6,558 bases of DNA. It comes from an uncultured Prevotella sp. Lineage in GTDB: Bacteria; Bacteroidota; Bacteroidia; Bacteroidales; Bacteroidaceae. Every line of letters starts with the position of its first letter. Positions within the stretch are counted from its first letter, which is position 1. Below, in pieces: positions 1-5,903 of the stretch. The DNA lies in the NCBI GenBank assembly GCA_945614335.1, contig CALZAP010000081.1, positions 1 through 6,558 of the forward strand, read 5' to 3'. The notes under the pieces were generated by a model that saw only the letters and a program-made list of their open reading frames with translations, was not told where the DNA came from and did no database searches. A program made the translations under genes and the position numbers.

Positions 1-34
1 GATGGCCGCACTCAGGACATTTTATTATTGCCAT
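1..34 (-). CDS. N-terminal fragment of a zinc-ribbon protein, cut by window edge
   Basis: Reading the minus strand from an ATG at 34-32 gives MAIIKCPECGH before the window ends. The CPxCG motif at residues 6-10 is the first half of a short treble-clef or zinc-ribbon knuckle. Small Bacteroidota zinc-ribbon proteins commonly begin this way, with a second CxxC pair a few residues later, which lies outside the window. The start is 53 nt downstream of the muramidase stop on the same strand. I see no TAnnTTTG promoter box and no terminator in that gap (35-87), so read-through from the muramidase promoter is possible. Nothing can be said about domains beyond the first eleven residues; the call rests only on this motif and its position directly after the start codon. 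Confidence 0.6.
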   Translation of the reverse strand, partial: MAIIKCPECGH

Positions 35-87
35 ATTTCTATAAACTGTTTTTCTCCATGTTTTGAATTATGTTCCAGCCCCTGTTA

Positions 88-777
88 TCAATGCCTGTAA
101 CGTATTTCCTTCAGCCCATGCTGTCCCATGAACCTGCTTTTGTCCACATATCCGTTCACTCCAACAATTCTTCCCTTGCAAGTGTACTGCCAAATGATAT
201 ACTCCTTGTCGTCGGCAAGCACAGGTTCCTCTTCTTTATATTGAGCAATCATCAGCGGATACTGTGGTATTTTCCCCACGAGCCACTTGTTGTAGAAGTT
301 TGTGTAAGTGTATATAAGCGGTTTTTGCTTGTATGCCTTTTCCACAAGTTCGAGAAACTTCATCAGCGAGTCGCAAAAAGCCTCAGTCGACAGTCCGCCT
401 TTCGTCTCTATATCAATCATAGGTATGAGATCCTGCTCACCAGGCCTGCATTGGGTCATGAAGTTCTCAAGTTGCTTCATCTGTTCGGTCTTGGGCCTGT
501 AGAAATGATAGCTACCTACCTTCAGTCCGTGTTTATGTGCCAGGACGATATTGTTTTCATACCTTTCGTCAATGCGGTCCCCTCCCTCGGTAGCCTTCAG
601 ATAGACGTAGGCCATCTTCGTGTTTTCACCCACAGTTTCCCAGAACACATCACCCTGATAATGGCTAAGGTCTATGCCATGTACGTGGTTGCAGGTGTCT
701 TCACATTGTTCATACATATTTTGGGCATTTGCGCCCAATGCCAGCCCCAAAAAGGCCGTTAATATCAGTTTTTTCAT
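88..777 (-). CDS. Exported glycoside hydrolase family 25 muramidase (lysozyme-like)
   Basis: A 229-residue protein predicted to cleave the N-acetylmuramic acid to N-acetylglucosamine bond of peptidoglycan. Residues 1-18 form a type I signal peptide (MKK, hydrophobic core, ANA before Gln19), so it acts in the periplasm or outside the cell. The GH25 barrel follows: GIDLSHYQG with Asp36 at residues 34-42, YLKATEG at 59-65, GSYHFYRP at 88-95, the catalytic-type Asp122-Ile-Glu124 in PMIDIE, IYTYTNFY at 155-162, and WQY (196-198) with a late Asp212. There is no cell-wall-binding repeat or second domain; the length is that of a bare catalytic domain. I chose the ATG at 777-775 over the TTG at 789-787 because it gives a clean signal peptide and leaves about 16 nt of leader after the minus-strand promoter. 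The biological target (own wall remodelling, competitors, or dietary or scavenged peptidoglycan) cannot be told from sequence. Confidence 0.93.
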   Translation of the reverse strand: MKKLILTAFLGLALGANAQNMYEQCEDTCNHVHGIDLSHYQGDVFWETVGENTKMAYVYLKATEGGDRIDERYENNIVLAHKHGLKVGSYHFYRPKTEQMKQLENFMTQCRPGEQDLIPMIDIETKGGLSTEAFCDSLMKFLELVEKAYKQKPLIYTYTNFYNKWLVGKIPQYPLMIAQYKEEEPVLADDKEYIIWQYTCKGRIVGVNGYVDKSRFMGQHGLKEIRYRH

Positions 778-799
778 AGTTAATTGCAAAATTTAGGTG

Positions 800-807
800 C
801 AAAGATA
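800..807 (-). promoter_or_regulatory. Putative -7 box of the muramidase promoter
   Basis: On the minus strand this reads TATCTTTG, an exact match to the Bacteroidota sigma-70 -7 consensus TAnnTTTG, and continues as CA, as does the box upstream of the guanylyltransferase gene. Transcription would begin near 793-795, about 16 nt before the chosen ATG. No good -33 TTTG lies at the usual spacing of about 20 nt; that position falls on the opposing promoter's -7 box. Confidence 0.65.
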
Positions 808-829
808 CAAACTAATAACAAAAAAAGTG

Positions 830-837
830 TATCTTTG
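830..837 (+). promoter_or_regulatory. Putative -7 box of the C11 peptidase promoter
   Basis: TATCTTTG is an exact match to TAnnTTTG, followed by CA. The predicted start of transcription is near 843, giving a leader of only about 13 nt before the ATG at 856. The -33 position (about 806-809) reads TACA rather than TTTG and overlaps the opposing promoter's -7 box. This is probably the main promoter of the plus-strand gene run, because no further consensus promoter appears before glnS. Confidence 0.65.
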
Positions 838-855
838 CAGAAAAAAGTTTGAGAA

Positions 856-2028
856 ATGAAATATTTATTAACCCTAATAGCGGGAATAATGCTCTTTACG
901 TCATGTAAAGACGACAAGAAGGACGACAATTCTTCAGTATGCCAACGCACACTGATATGCTATATTTGCGGAGACAACAATCTTTCAAATGAAGCTGAAG
1001 AAAACATCAGGGACTTGATTCTTGAAGGCTCAAAGGAAATAGGAAGCGAAAAACAGATTGTGGTGGTGGTTGACAACCAGAAGACCAAGCCCACGCTCGT
1101 CCTCATTAAAAACGGGGAATACAAGGTATCGGAACAATACGAGACCAATTTCTACATGACCGACCCGGAGAAGATGAGGCAGATACTCACCTATGCCATG
1201 ACAGAGTACAAGGCCAACAGTTATGCCCTTCTGCTTTGGGGACATTCCAACGGGTGGATTATAGAGCGGGACACGATTGCTTATGAAAAGACCAGGGGAT
1301 ACGGACCGGACAATGTAGGCGAGAAAGGCTCCGGCTCAAGCATTTGGATAAACTATACCGCCATGGCCGACGTCTTTTCACAACTGCCCGCAAAGTTCGA
1401 TATCATCGTTGGTGACCTATGCCTGCTGCAATGCGTGGAAGTGGCCTACGAGCTGCGCAACTACACTAACTATATCGTTGGTGCCCCATCTGAAGTGCCC
1501 GGCGACGGACTGCCATACGACACGGCAATAAAATATCTGTTCGGATCCGGCGAGCAGGACTACAAGGCTCTTGCAAACAGTATTTATGATAATAAAAAAA
1601 CCGGCTATCCCGTGCCGACATCCTTGGTGAAGACTTCGGCACTTGAAGACCTTCGCCAGGCCACGCTCTCACTCGTGAAATCAGGCAAGCTACAGCCCGA
1701 GACATGTAATTTCAACGACGTAATATACTATTACCGGTTTGAGGCCAACCCAATGATGTACGACATGCAGAACATCATGCTCAACAACCTCGACGCCAAC
1801 AGCTACACGGAATGGAAGAAGGCATTCGACAAAGCCGTCATTTATAAGGTAGTAGGCGACCGGTGGGTAACCGAGTATCCGTCGATGTTCAACGACTTCA
1901 CCATTACCGAGGAGAACTATGGCGGCCTGAGCATGTTTGTACCGAAGACGGAATACAATTATATGTATATGTACAAGCCCAACGACGACATACGCCATTA
2001 CGAATGGAACATTTGGGACAATGAATAA
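856..2028 (+). CDS. Clostripain-family (C11) cysteine peptidase lipoprotein
   Basis: A 390-residue protein. Residues 1-17 are a lipoprotein signal ending in the lipobox LFTSC, with Cys17 as the lipidated residue. The mature start C-K-D-D-K-K-D-D resembles the Bacteroidota lipoprotein surface-export signal, so I infer display on the outer face of the outer membrane. The caspase-like C11 fold is recognised from CYICGDNNLS (35-44), the strand IVVVVDN (68-74), the catalytic-type histidine His130 in LLLWGHSNG, and the nucleophile Cys189 in VGDLCLLQCVEVAYEL. Asp187 sits two residues before the nucleophile, as the substrate-binding aspartate does in characterised C11 enzymes, which cleave after Arg or Lys. 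APSEVPGDGLPY (210-221) matches the family's substrate-loop region. Family members are often activated by self-cleavage, and Lys145, Arg147 and Lys157 lie in the loop after His130. The gene is divergent from the muramidase and ends 35 nt before glnS. Its substrate is unknown. Confidence 0.9.
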   Translation: MKYLLTLIAGIMLFTSCKDDKKDDNSSVCQRTLICYICGDNNLSNEAEENIRDLILEGSKEIGSEKQIVVVVDNQKTKPTLVLIKNGEYKVSEQYETNFYMTDPEKMRQILTYAMTEYKANSYALLLWGHSNGWIIERDTIAYEKTRGYGPDNVGEKGSGSSIWINYTAMADVFSQLPAKFDIIVGDLCLLQCVEVAYELRNYTNYIVGAPSEVPGDGLPYDTAIKYLFGSGEQDYKALANSIYDNKKTGYPVPTSLVKTSALEDLRQATLSLVKSGKLQPETCNFNDVIYYYRFEANPMMYDMQNIMLNNLDANSYTEWKKAFDKAVIYKVVGDRWVTEYPSMFNDFTITEENYGGLSMFVPKTEYNYMYMYKPNDDIRHYEWNIWDNE

Positions 2029-2063
2029 CAGTTTTTTGATAACGAGATATAAACAGACACACA

Positions 2064-3779
2064 ATGGAAGAAAAGAAAATCAACGAAGGCGAAGAGAAGA
2101 AAAGCCTTAGCTTTGTAGAACAAATGGTCGAGAAAGACCTTGAAGAAGGAAAGAACGCCGGAAGGATACAGACACGTTTCCCGCCGGAACCTAACGGATA
2201 TATCCACATCGGACACGCCAAGGCCATCTGCATGGACTTTGGGGTAGCCGAGCAGTACAATGGTGTCTGCAACCTCCGCTTCGATGACACCAACCCGTCG
2301 AAAGAAGACACCGAATACGTTGACTCCATCCTCCACGACATACAATGGCTTGGATTCAAGTGGGGTAACGTATATTACGCATCCGACTATTTCCAGCAGC
2401 TCTGGGACTTTGCTGTATGGATGATAAAGAAAGGCCTCGCCTACATCGACGAACAGACATCAGAACAGATAGCACAGCAGAAGGGCACTCCTACCACCCC
2501 CGGTACGGCAAGCCCCTATCGCGACCGACCGGTGGAAGAGAGCCTGAAGCTGTTTGAACAGATGAACACCCCAGAAGCCGTTGAGGGCTCTATGGTGCTT
2601 AGGGCAAAGATGGACATGGCAAACCCGAATATGCACTTCCGCGACCCGGTGATGTACCGCATCATACACACACCCCACCACCGCACTGGCACACAATGGC
2701 ACGCCTACCCGATGTACGACTTCGCCCATGGCCAGAGCGACTATTTCGAGGGAGTCACCCACTCCATCTGTACTCTTGAGTTCGTTCCCCACCGTCCGCT
2801 CTACGACAAGTTTATCGACTTGCTGAAGGAGATGCGTGGCGAGACAGCCGACATCAACGACAACCGCCCTCGTCAGATAGAGTTCAACCGCCTGAACCTC
2901 ACATATACAGTGATGAGCAAGCGCAAGCTCCATCAGTTGGTGGACGAGAACTTGGTAAGAGGCTGGGACGACCCTCGCATGCCAACAGTATGCGGTATGC
3001 GTCGACGCGGATATTCAGCCCAGAGTATCAGGAACTTCATCGACTCCATAGGATACACAAAGTTTGACGCCCTCAACGACTATGCCCTACTGGAAGCGGC
3101 CGTTCGCGACGACCTTAACAAGAAGGCATGCAGAGTGTCAGCCGTGCTCAACCCTGTGAAACTCATCCTCACCAACTATCCTGAAGGACAGACCGAAGAG
3201 CTTGAAGCCATAAACAACCCGGAGAACGAGGCAGACGGAAGCCACACCATCACCTTTAGCCGCGAGCTGTGGATAGAGCGTGAGGACTTCATGGAAGACG
3301 CCCCGAAGAAGTTCTTCAGACTCTCGCCAGGAAAGGAAGTGAGACTGAAAAACGCATATATTATAAAATGTACCGGATGCAAAAAAGACGAAGAAGGCAA
3401 CGTGACAGAGATATATGCCGAGTACGACCCGCTGAGCAAGAGCGGTATGGAAGGGGCCAACAGGAAAGTCAAGGGTACACTCCACTGGCTTAGCGTCAAC
3501 CACTGCCAGAAGGCCGAGGTGCGCCTCTACGACCGCCTGTTCAACGTAGAAAACCCATCCGCCGACGACAGGGACTTCCGCGACCTTCTCAACCCCGACT
3601 CTCTGAAAGTGCTCGACAACTGCTATGTCGAGAACTATCTCTCGGAAAGAAAGCCAGGCGATTTCCTGCAATTCCAGCGCATAGGCTATTTCACATTAGA
3701 CCCTGACACCACAGCCGACCACTTGGTATTCAACCGTACTGTCGGGCTGAAGGACACATGGGCCAAGATAAACAAATAA
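2064..3779 (+). CDS. glnS: Glutaminyl-tRNA synthetase
   Basis: A class I aminoacyl-tRNA synthetase of 571 residues that charges tRNA-Gln with glutamine in the cytosol. The Rossmann fold begins with RFPPEPNGYIHIGHAK, containing the HIGH signature at 48-51; LRFDDTNPSKED (71-82) follows, and the KMSKS equivalent is VMSKR at 283-287. GWDDPRMPT (300-308) and RRRGY (313-317) are strongly conserved in glutaminyl enzymes and help separate them from glutamyl-tRNA synthetase. The C-terminal anticodon-binding beta barrels run from about 355 to the end, closing with VFNRTVGLKDTWAK, almost as in the E. coli enzyme. Length is close to the 554 residues of E. coli; the surplus is a short Lys/Glu-rich N-terminus and small insertions. 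The start ATG has an A-rich leader with no clear Shine-Dalgarno, as is usual here. I see no consensus promoter in the 35-nt gap upstream (2029-2063), and the stop codon abuts the next start. Confidence 0.97.
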   Translation: MEEKKINEGEEKKSLSFVEQMVEKDLEEGKNAGRIQTRFPPEPNGYIHIGHAKAICMDFGVAEQYNGVCNLRFDDTNPSKEDTEYVDSILHDIQWLGFKWGNVYYASDYFQQLWDFAVWMIKKGLAYIDEQTSEQIAQQKGTPTTPGTASPYRDRPVEESLKLFEQMNTPEAVEGSMVLRAKMDMANPNMHFRDPVMYRIIHTPHHRTGTQWHAYPMYDFAHGQSDYFEGVTHSICTLEFVPHRPLYDKFIDLLKEMRGETADINDNRPRQIEFNRLNLTYTVMSKRKLHQLVDENLVRGWDDPRMPTVCGMRRRGYSAQSIRNFIDSIGYTKFDALNDYALLEAAVRDDLNKKACRVSAVLNPVKLILTNYPEGQTEELEAINNPENEADGSHTITFSRELWIEREDFMEDAPKKFFRLSPGKEVRLKNAYIIKCTGCKKDEEGNVTEIYAEYDPLSKSGMEGANRKVKGTLHWLSVNHCQKAEVRLYDRLFNVENPSADDRDFRDLLNPDSLKVLDNCYVENYLSERKPGDFLQFQRIGYFTLDPDTTADHLVFNRTVGLKDTWAKINK

Positions 3780-5201
3780 ATGCAGATAGACGAAGATTAT
3801 TTCAAGACCGACGACTTCAAGGAACTTCTGAAGTCATACGAGATGTCTGTCAAGTCAGGACACCCCATTTTCCTGGATGTCGATGACTTGACAGACCTCA
3901 TCGACTATTATAACCTCATGCACATGGACAAAGAGGCGGAAGAGACAGCCGACTATGCTCTTTCGCTCTATCCTGGTGCATCAGGGCCTATCACCTATAA
4001 GGTAAGAAGATTTATAGACAGGGATGACATCCATTCTGCAGAAAAACTTGCAGAGGAAGTGGAAGACAAGGATATAGAGTACAAATTCATAAAGGCTGAG
4101 ATATACTTGGCAAAAGACCAAAGCAAGAAAGCCAATATTATGATTGAGGATGCCATCCGGTGTGCCGACGAGGACGACGTGGACAACTGCATACTCGACG
4201 CTGTAAACATTTTTGTCGACTACGGCTATTTTGACTTGGCCAAAGAGTGGTTAGGCAAAGTGAATAACATGGAGACCGAAGACTTCTACGAACTGAGCAT
4301 CAAGATACATGGCACACTCGGATATGTGAAAGAGGCGGAAGAGCTTCTCAACAAGCTGATAGACAGGAATCCTTACGATGTAAAATACTGGAACATGCTG
4401 TCTTACGTGCAGCTCATCAACGGCAAGATTGCCGATGCACTCACCAGTAGCGAATACTCACTTGCAGCCAGCCCCAACAATCCCGGCGGCTTGTCATGCA
4501 AGGCCCAGGCACTGGCAAAGCAGTTCCAATATGAAGAGGCGGCAAAATACTACAGTCTTTATGCCGACATCTTTCCTTTCGACGCCAACTGCCTTGCCCA
4601 GATTGGTTTCTGCCACATGAGCCTTGCAAATCACGAAGAAGCCATCAAGGCATTGAACCGCGCTCTTGCAAAAGCCAGCAACGACCCGGAACTTCAGTGC
4701 ACCATATACGACAACCTTGCACTTGCCTATAGCCATCTTGGAGAGAAAGAAAACGCCTTGAAGATGGTAGACAAGCTGAAGACACTCAAGGATGTTGCCG
4801 ACAAGCTCCACATCATGCTCCTTGAAGGCTACGTACTTCTCGAGGCAGCCCAGACGGATGGCTTGAAAATACTTGCCGAACTCCTCGAAGAGTGTGAATA
4901 CGATGCATTGTACGTGTTGAAGGTCAGCGTGGTACTTTACGAAAACCATCTTAGGGAAGCAGCCTACACACTTATGCGCGACAACTTCCCATTTGACGAC
5001 ATGAACTATGGTCACGCATATTTCGCCCTCTATTGCTTTGAGCTTGAAAAGGACGAGGAATTTCTCAAAAGCCTGAAGATGGCAACGGAGAGAAACCCTG
5101 AAGAAGCTGAAATGGCCCTGCGCCATCTCTTCCCCGAAGGAATGAGTCCTGAGAACTATTATGAATTTATGATAAATCTGAAGAATAAAAACAAGAAATG
5201 A
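3780..5201 (+). CDS. Tetratricopeptide-repeat protein of unknown role
   Basis: A 473-residue protein without signal peptide or membrane segment, so predicted cytosolic. Helical repeats fill most of it. The clearest TPR units are about 168-200, 203-234 (with the W, G, A, A, P pattern of the consensus), 237-268, 269-303 and 306-338; more degenerate units lie at about 101-133 and 343-374. The chain is acidic, ending in a basic tail (KNKNKK). TPR arrays act as protein-binding scaffolds, but no catalytic motif or partner can be read here. The ATG directly follows the glnS TAA with no spacer, and its final codons overlap the dedA start in an ATGA junction, so the three genes are probably co-transcribed and translationally coupled. 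I do not recognise a named gene. The position suggests a role with either the synthetase or the membrane protein, which is inference only. Confidence 0.9.
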   Translation: MQIDEDYFKTDDFKELLKSYEMSVKSGHPIFLDVDDLTDLIDYYNLMHMDKEAEETADYALSLYPGASGPITYKVRRFIDRDDIHSAEKLAEEVEDKDIEYKFIKAEIYLAKDQSKKANIMIEDAIRCADEDDVDNCILDAVNIFVDYGYFDLAKEWLGKVNNMETEDFYELSIKIHGTLGYVKEAEELLNKLIDRNPYDVKYWNMLSYVQLINGKIADALTSSEYSLAASPNNPGGLSCKAQALAKQFQYEEAAKYYSLYADIFPFDANCLAQIGFCHMSLANHEEAIKALNRALAKASNDPELQCTIYDNLALAYSHLGEKENALKMVDKLKTLKDVADKLHIMLLEGYVLLEAAQTDGLKILAELLEECEYDALYVLKVSVVLYENHLREAAYTLMRDNFPFDDMNYGHAYFALYCFELEKDEEFLKSLKMATERNPEEAEMALRHLFPEGMSPENYYEFMINLKNKNKK

Positions 5202-5827
5202 ACTTATCCTCATTATTAGGTAATCTGAATTACGGAACTATACTGTTCCTCATGCTTATTGAGAGCACTGTGATACCATTCCCATCCGAAGTGGTAGTGG
5301 CACCGGCCGCCTACCATGCTGCCGCCGGCTACCAAAACGTGTTCCTTGTGGTTCTCTTCGCCACCATTGGAGCCGACCTTGGAGCAGCCATCAACTATGC
5401 TGCCGCCTACTATTTTGGAAGACCGTTGATTTACAAGTTCGCACGCAGCCGTTGGGGGAAAATGTGTCTCATAAATGAAGAAAAGGTGGAGAGAAGCGAA
5501 AAATATTTCTCCGACCATGGCGTCATCGCAACCCTTACCGGCCGACTGCTTCCGGTTATTCGCCAGCTCATCTCAGTACCTGCCGGACTGGCAAAGATGC
5601 ACTTCGGCAAATTCATCCTCTACACTACCATAGGAGCAGGCGTGTGGAACACCATCTTGGCAGCCATGGGATGGTATCTCCATTCTATAGTTCCCGAAAC
5701 ACAACTTCAGTCAAAAATTGACGAGTATTCGGAATATATAAAGATTATCATCATTGGATTATTCCTCATTGTCGTTGCGTTTTTTGCGGTAAAAGCGATA
5801 ATAAAGAAACAAAAGAAGGCAGTTTGA
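5198..5827 (+). CDS. DedA-family (VTT domain) membrane protein
   Basis: A 209-residue integral membrane protein. DedA proteins move polyprenyl-phosphate or phospholipid carriers across the cytoplasmic membrane; some members recycle undecaprenyl phosphate for wall and glycan synthesis. Family signs include ESTVIPFPSE at 22-31 (acidic Glu22 and Glu31 around a proline-containing re-entrant segment), ATIGADLGAAINYAAAYYFGR at 55-75, and GRLLPVIRQLISVPAGLAKM at 115-134. Arg116 and Arg122 have the same six-residue spacing as the essential arginine pair of E. coli YqjA. Hydrophobic segments lie at about 13-40, 46-72, 108-130, 138-160 and 181-202, with a lysine-rich cytoplasmic tail. The start ATG overlaps the TPR gene's stop by four bases, implying translational coupling. 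Which lipid it carries cannot be decided from the sequence. Confidence 0.93.
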   Translation: MNLSSLLGNLNYGTILFLMLIESTVIPFPSEVVVAPAAYHAAAGYQNVFLVVLFATIGADLGAAINYAAAYYFGRPLIYKFARSRWGKMCLINEEKVERSEKYFSDHGVIATLTGRLLPVIRQLISVPAGLAKMHFGKFILYTTIGAGVWNTILAAMGWYLHSIVPETQLQSKIDEYSEYIKIIIIGLFLIVVAFFAVKAIIKKQKKAV

Positions 5828-5846
5828 AAAAAATACTGCAATAATA

Positions 5847-5878
5847 TTTGGAGTAATCAATTAAAGTTAGTACTTTTG
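5847..5878 (+). promoter_or_regulatory. Bacteroidota-type promoter for the guanylyltransferase gene
   Basis: A -33 TTTG at 5847-5850 is followed, after exactly 20 nt, by a -7 box TACTTTTG at 5871-5878, fitting the TTTG / TAnnTTTG consensus in both sequence and spacing. Transcription should begin near 5884-5886, giving a leader of roughly 20 nt. This separates the last gene from the preceding cluster, although no terminator is visible after dedA, so read-through may also contribute. Confidence 0.8.
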
Positions 5879-5903
5879 CACATTATGTAAATATCAGATT
5901 ATT

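Larger units (their letters stand above)
798..839. repeat. 12-bp perfect inverted repeat made by two divergent -7 boxes
   Basis: The arms at 798-809 (TGCAAAGATACA) and 828-839 (TGTATCTTTGCA) are exact reverse complements, separated by 18 A-rich bases. Each arm contains an outward-facing TAnnTTTGCA promoter element, so ten of the twelve bases match a common Bacteroidota pattern and the symmetry is partly expected. Both predicted transcripts begin outside the repeat, so it would act as DNA (polymerase or regulator binding) rather than as an RNA hairpin. No bound protein can be named. Confidence 0.8.

Noticed and set aside
39..59. A six-codon minus-strand mini-frame (MEKNSL, then stop) ending 4 nt before the zinc-ribbon start
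   Set aside because: Such short frames arise easily by chance in A-rich leaders, and nothing shows regulation or conservation.
70..762. A 230-codon plus-strand open frame covering almost the complete muramidase gene
   Set aside because: It is exactly antisense to a gene with a signal peptide and GH25 motifs; its own translation shows no recognisable domain.
787..789. An upstream TTG start for the muramidase, adding four residues
   Set aside because: It would leave almost no leader after the -7 box at 800-807 and put extra residues before a well-formed MKK signal peptide.
961..968. A TATATTTG match to the -7 promoter consensus inside the C11 peptidase gene
   Set aside because: It encodes the conserved Tyr-Ile-Cys of the family motif, and no TTTG lies about 20 nt upstream, so it is a chance match.
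4494..5213. A 239-codon minus-strand open frame opposite the TPR and early dedA genes
   Set aside because: It is antisense to convincing TPR repeats, its product has no recognisable motif, and similar long shadows occur opposite glnS (2460-2933, 3138-3671), as expected from the codon bias of the real genes.
5828..5850. Possible terminator after dedA
   Set aside because: The stretch is A/T-rich but has no stable G/C-containing stem followed by a T run.
5885..5890. An ATG-TAA start-stop in the leader of the guanylyltransferase gene
   Set aside because: It falls at or before the predicted transcription start, so it may not be transcribed; probably coincidental.
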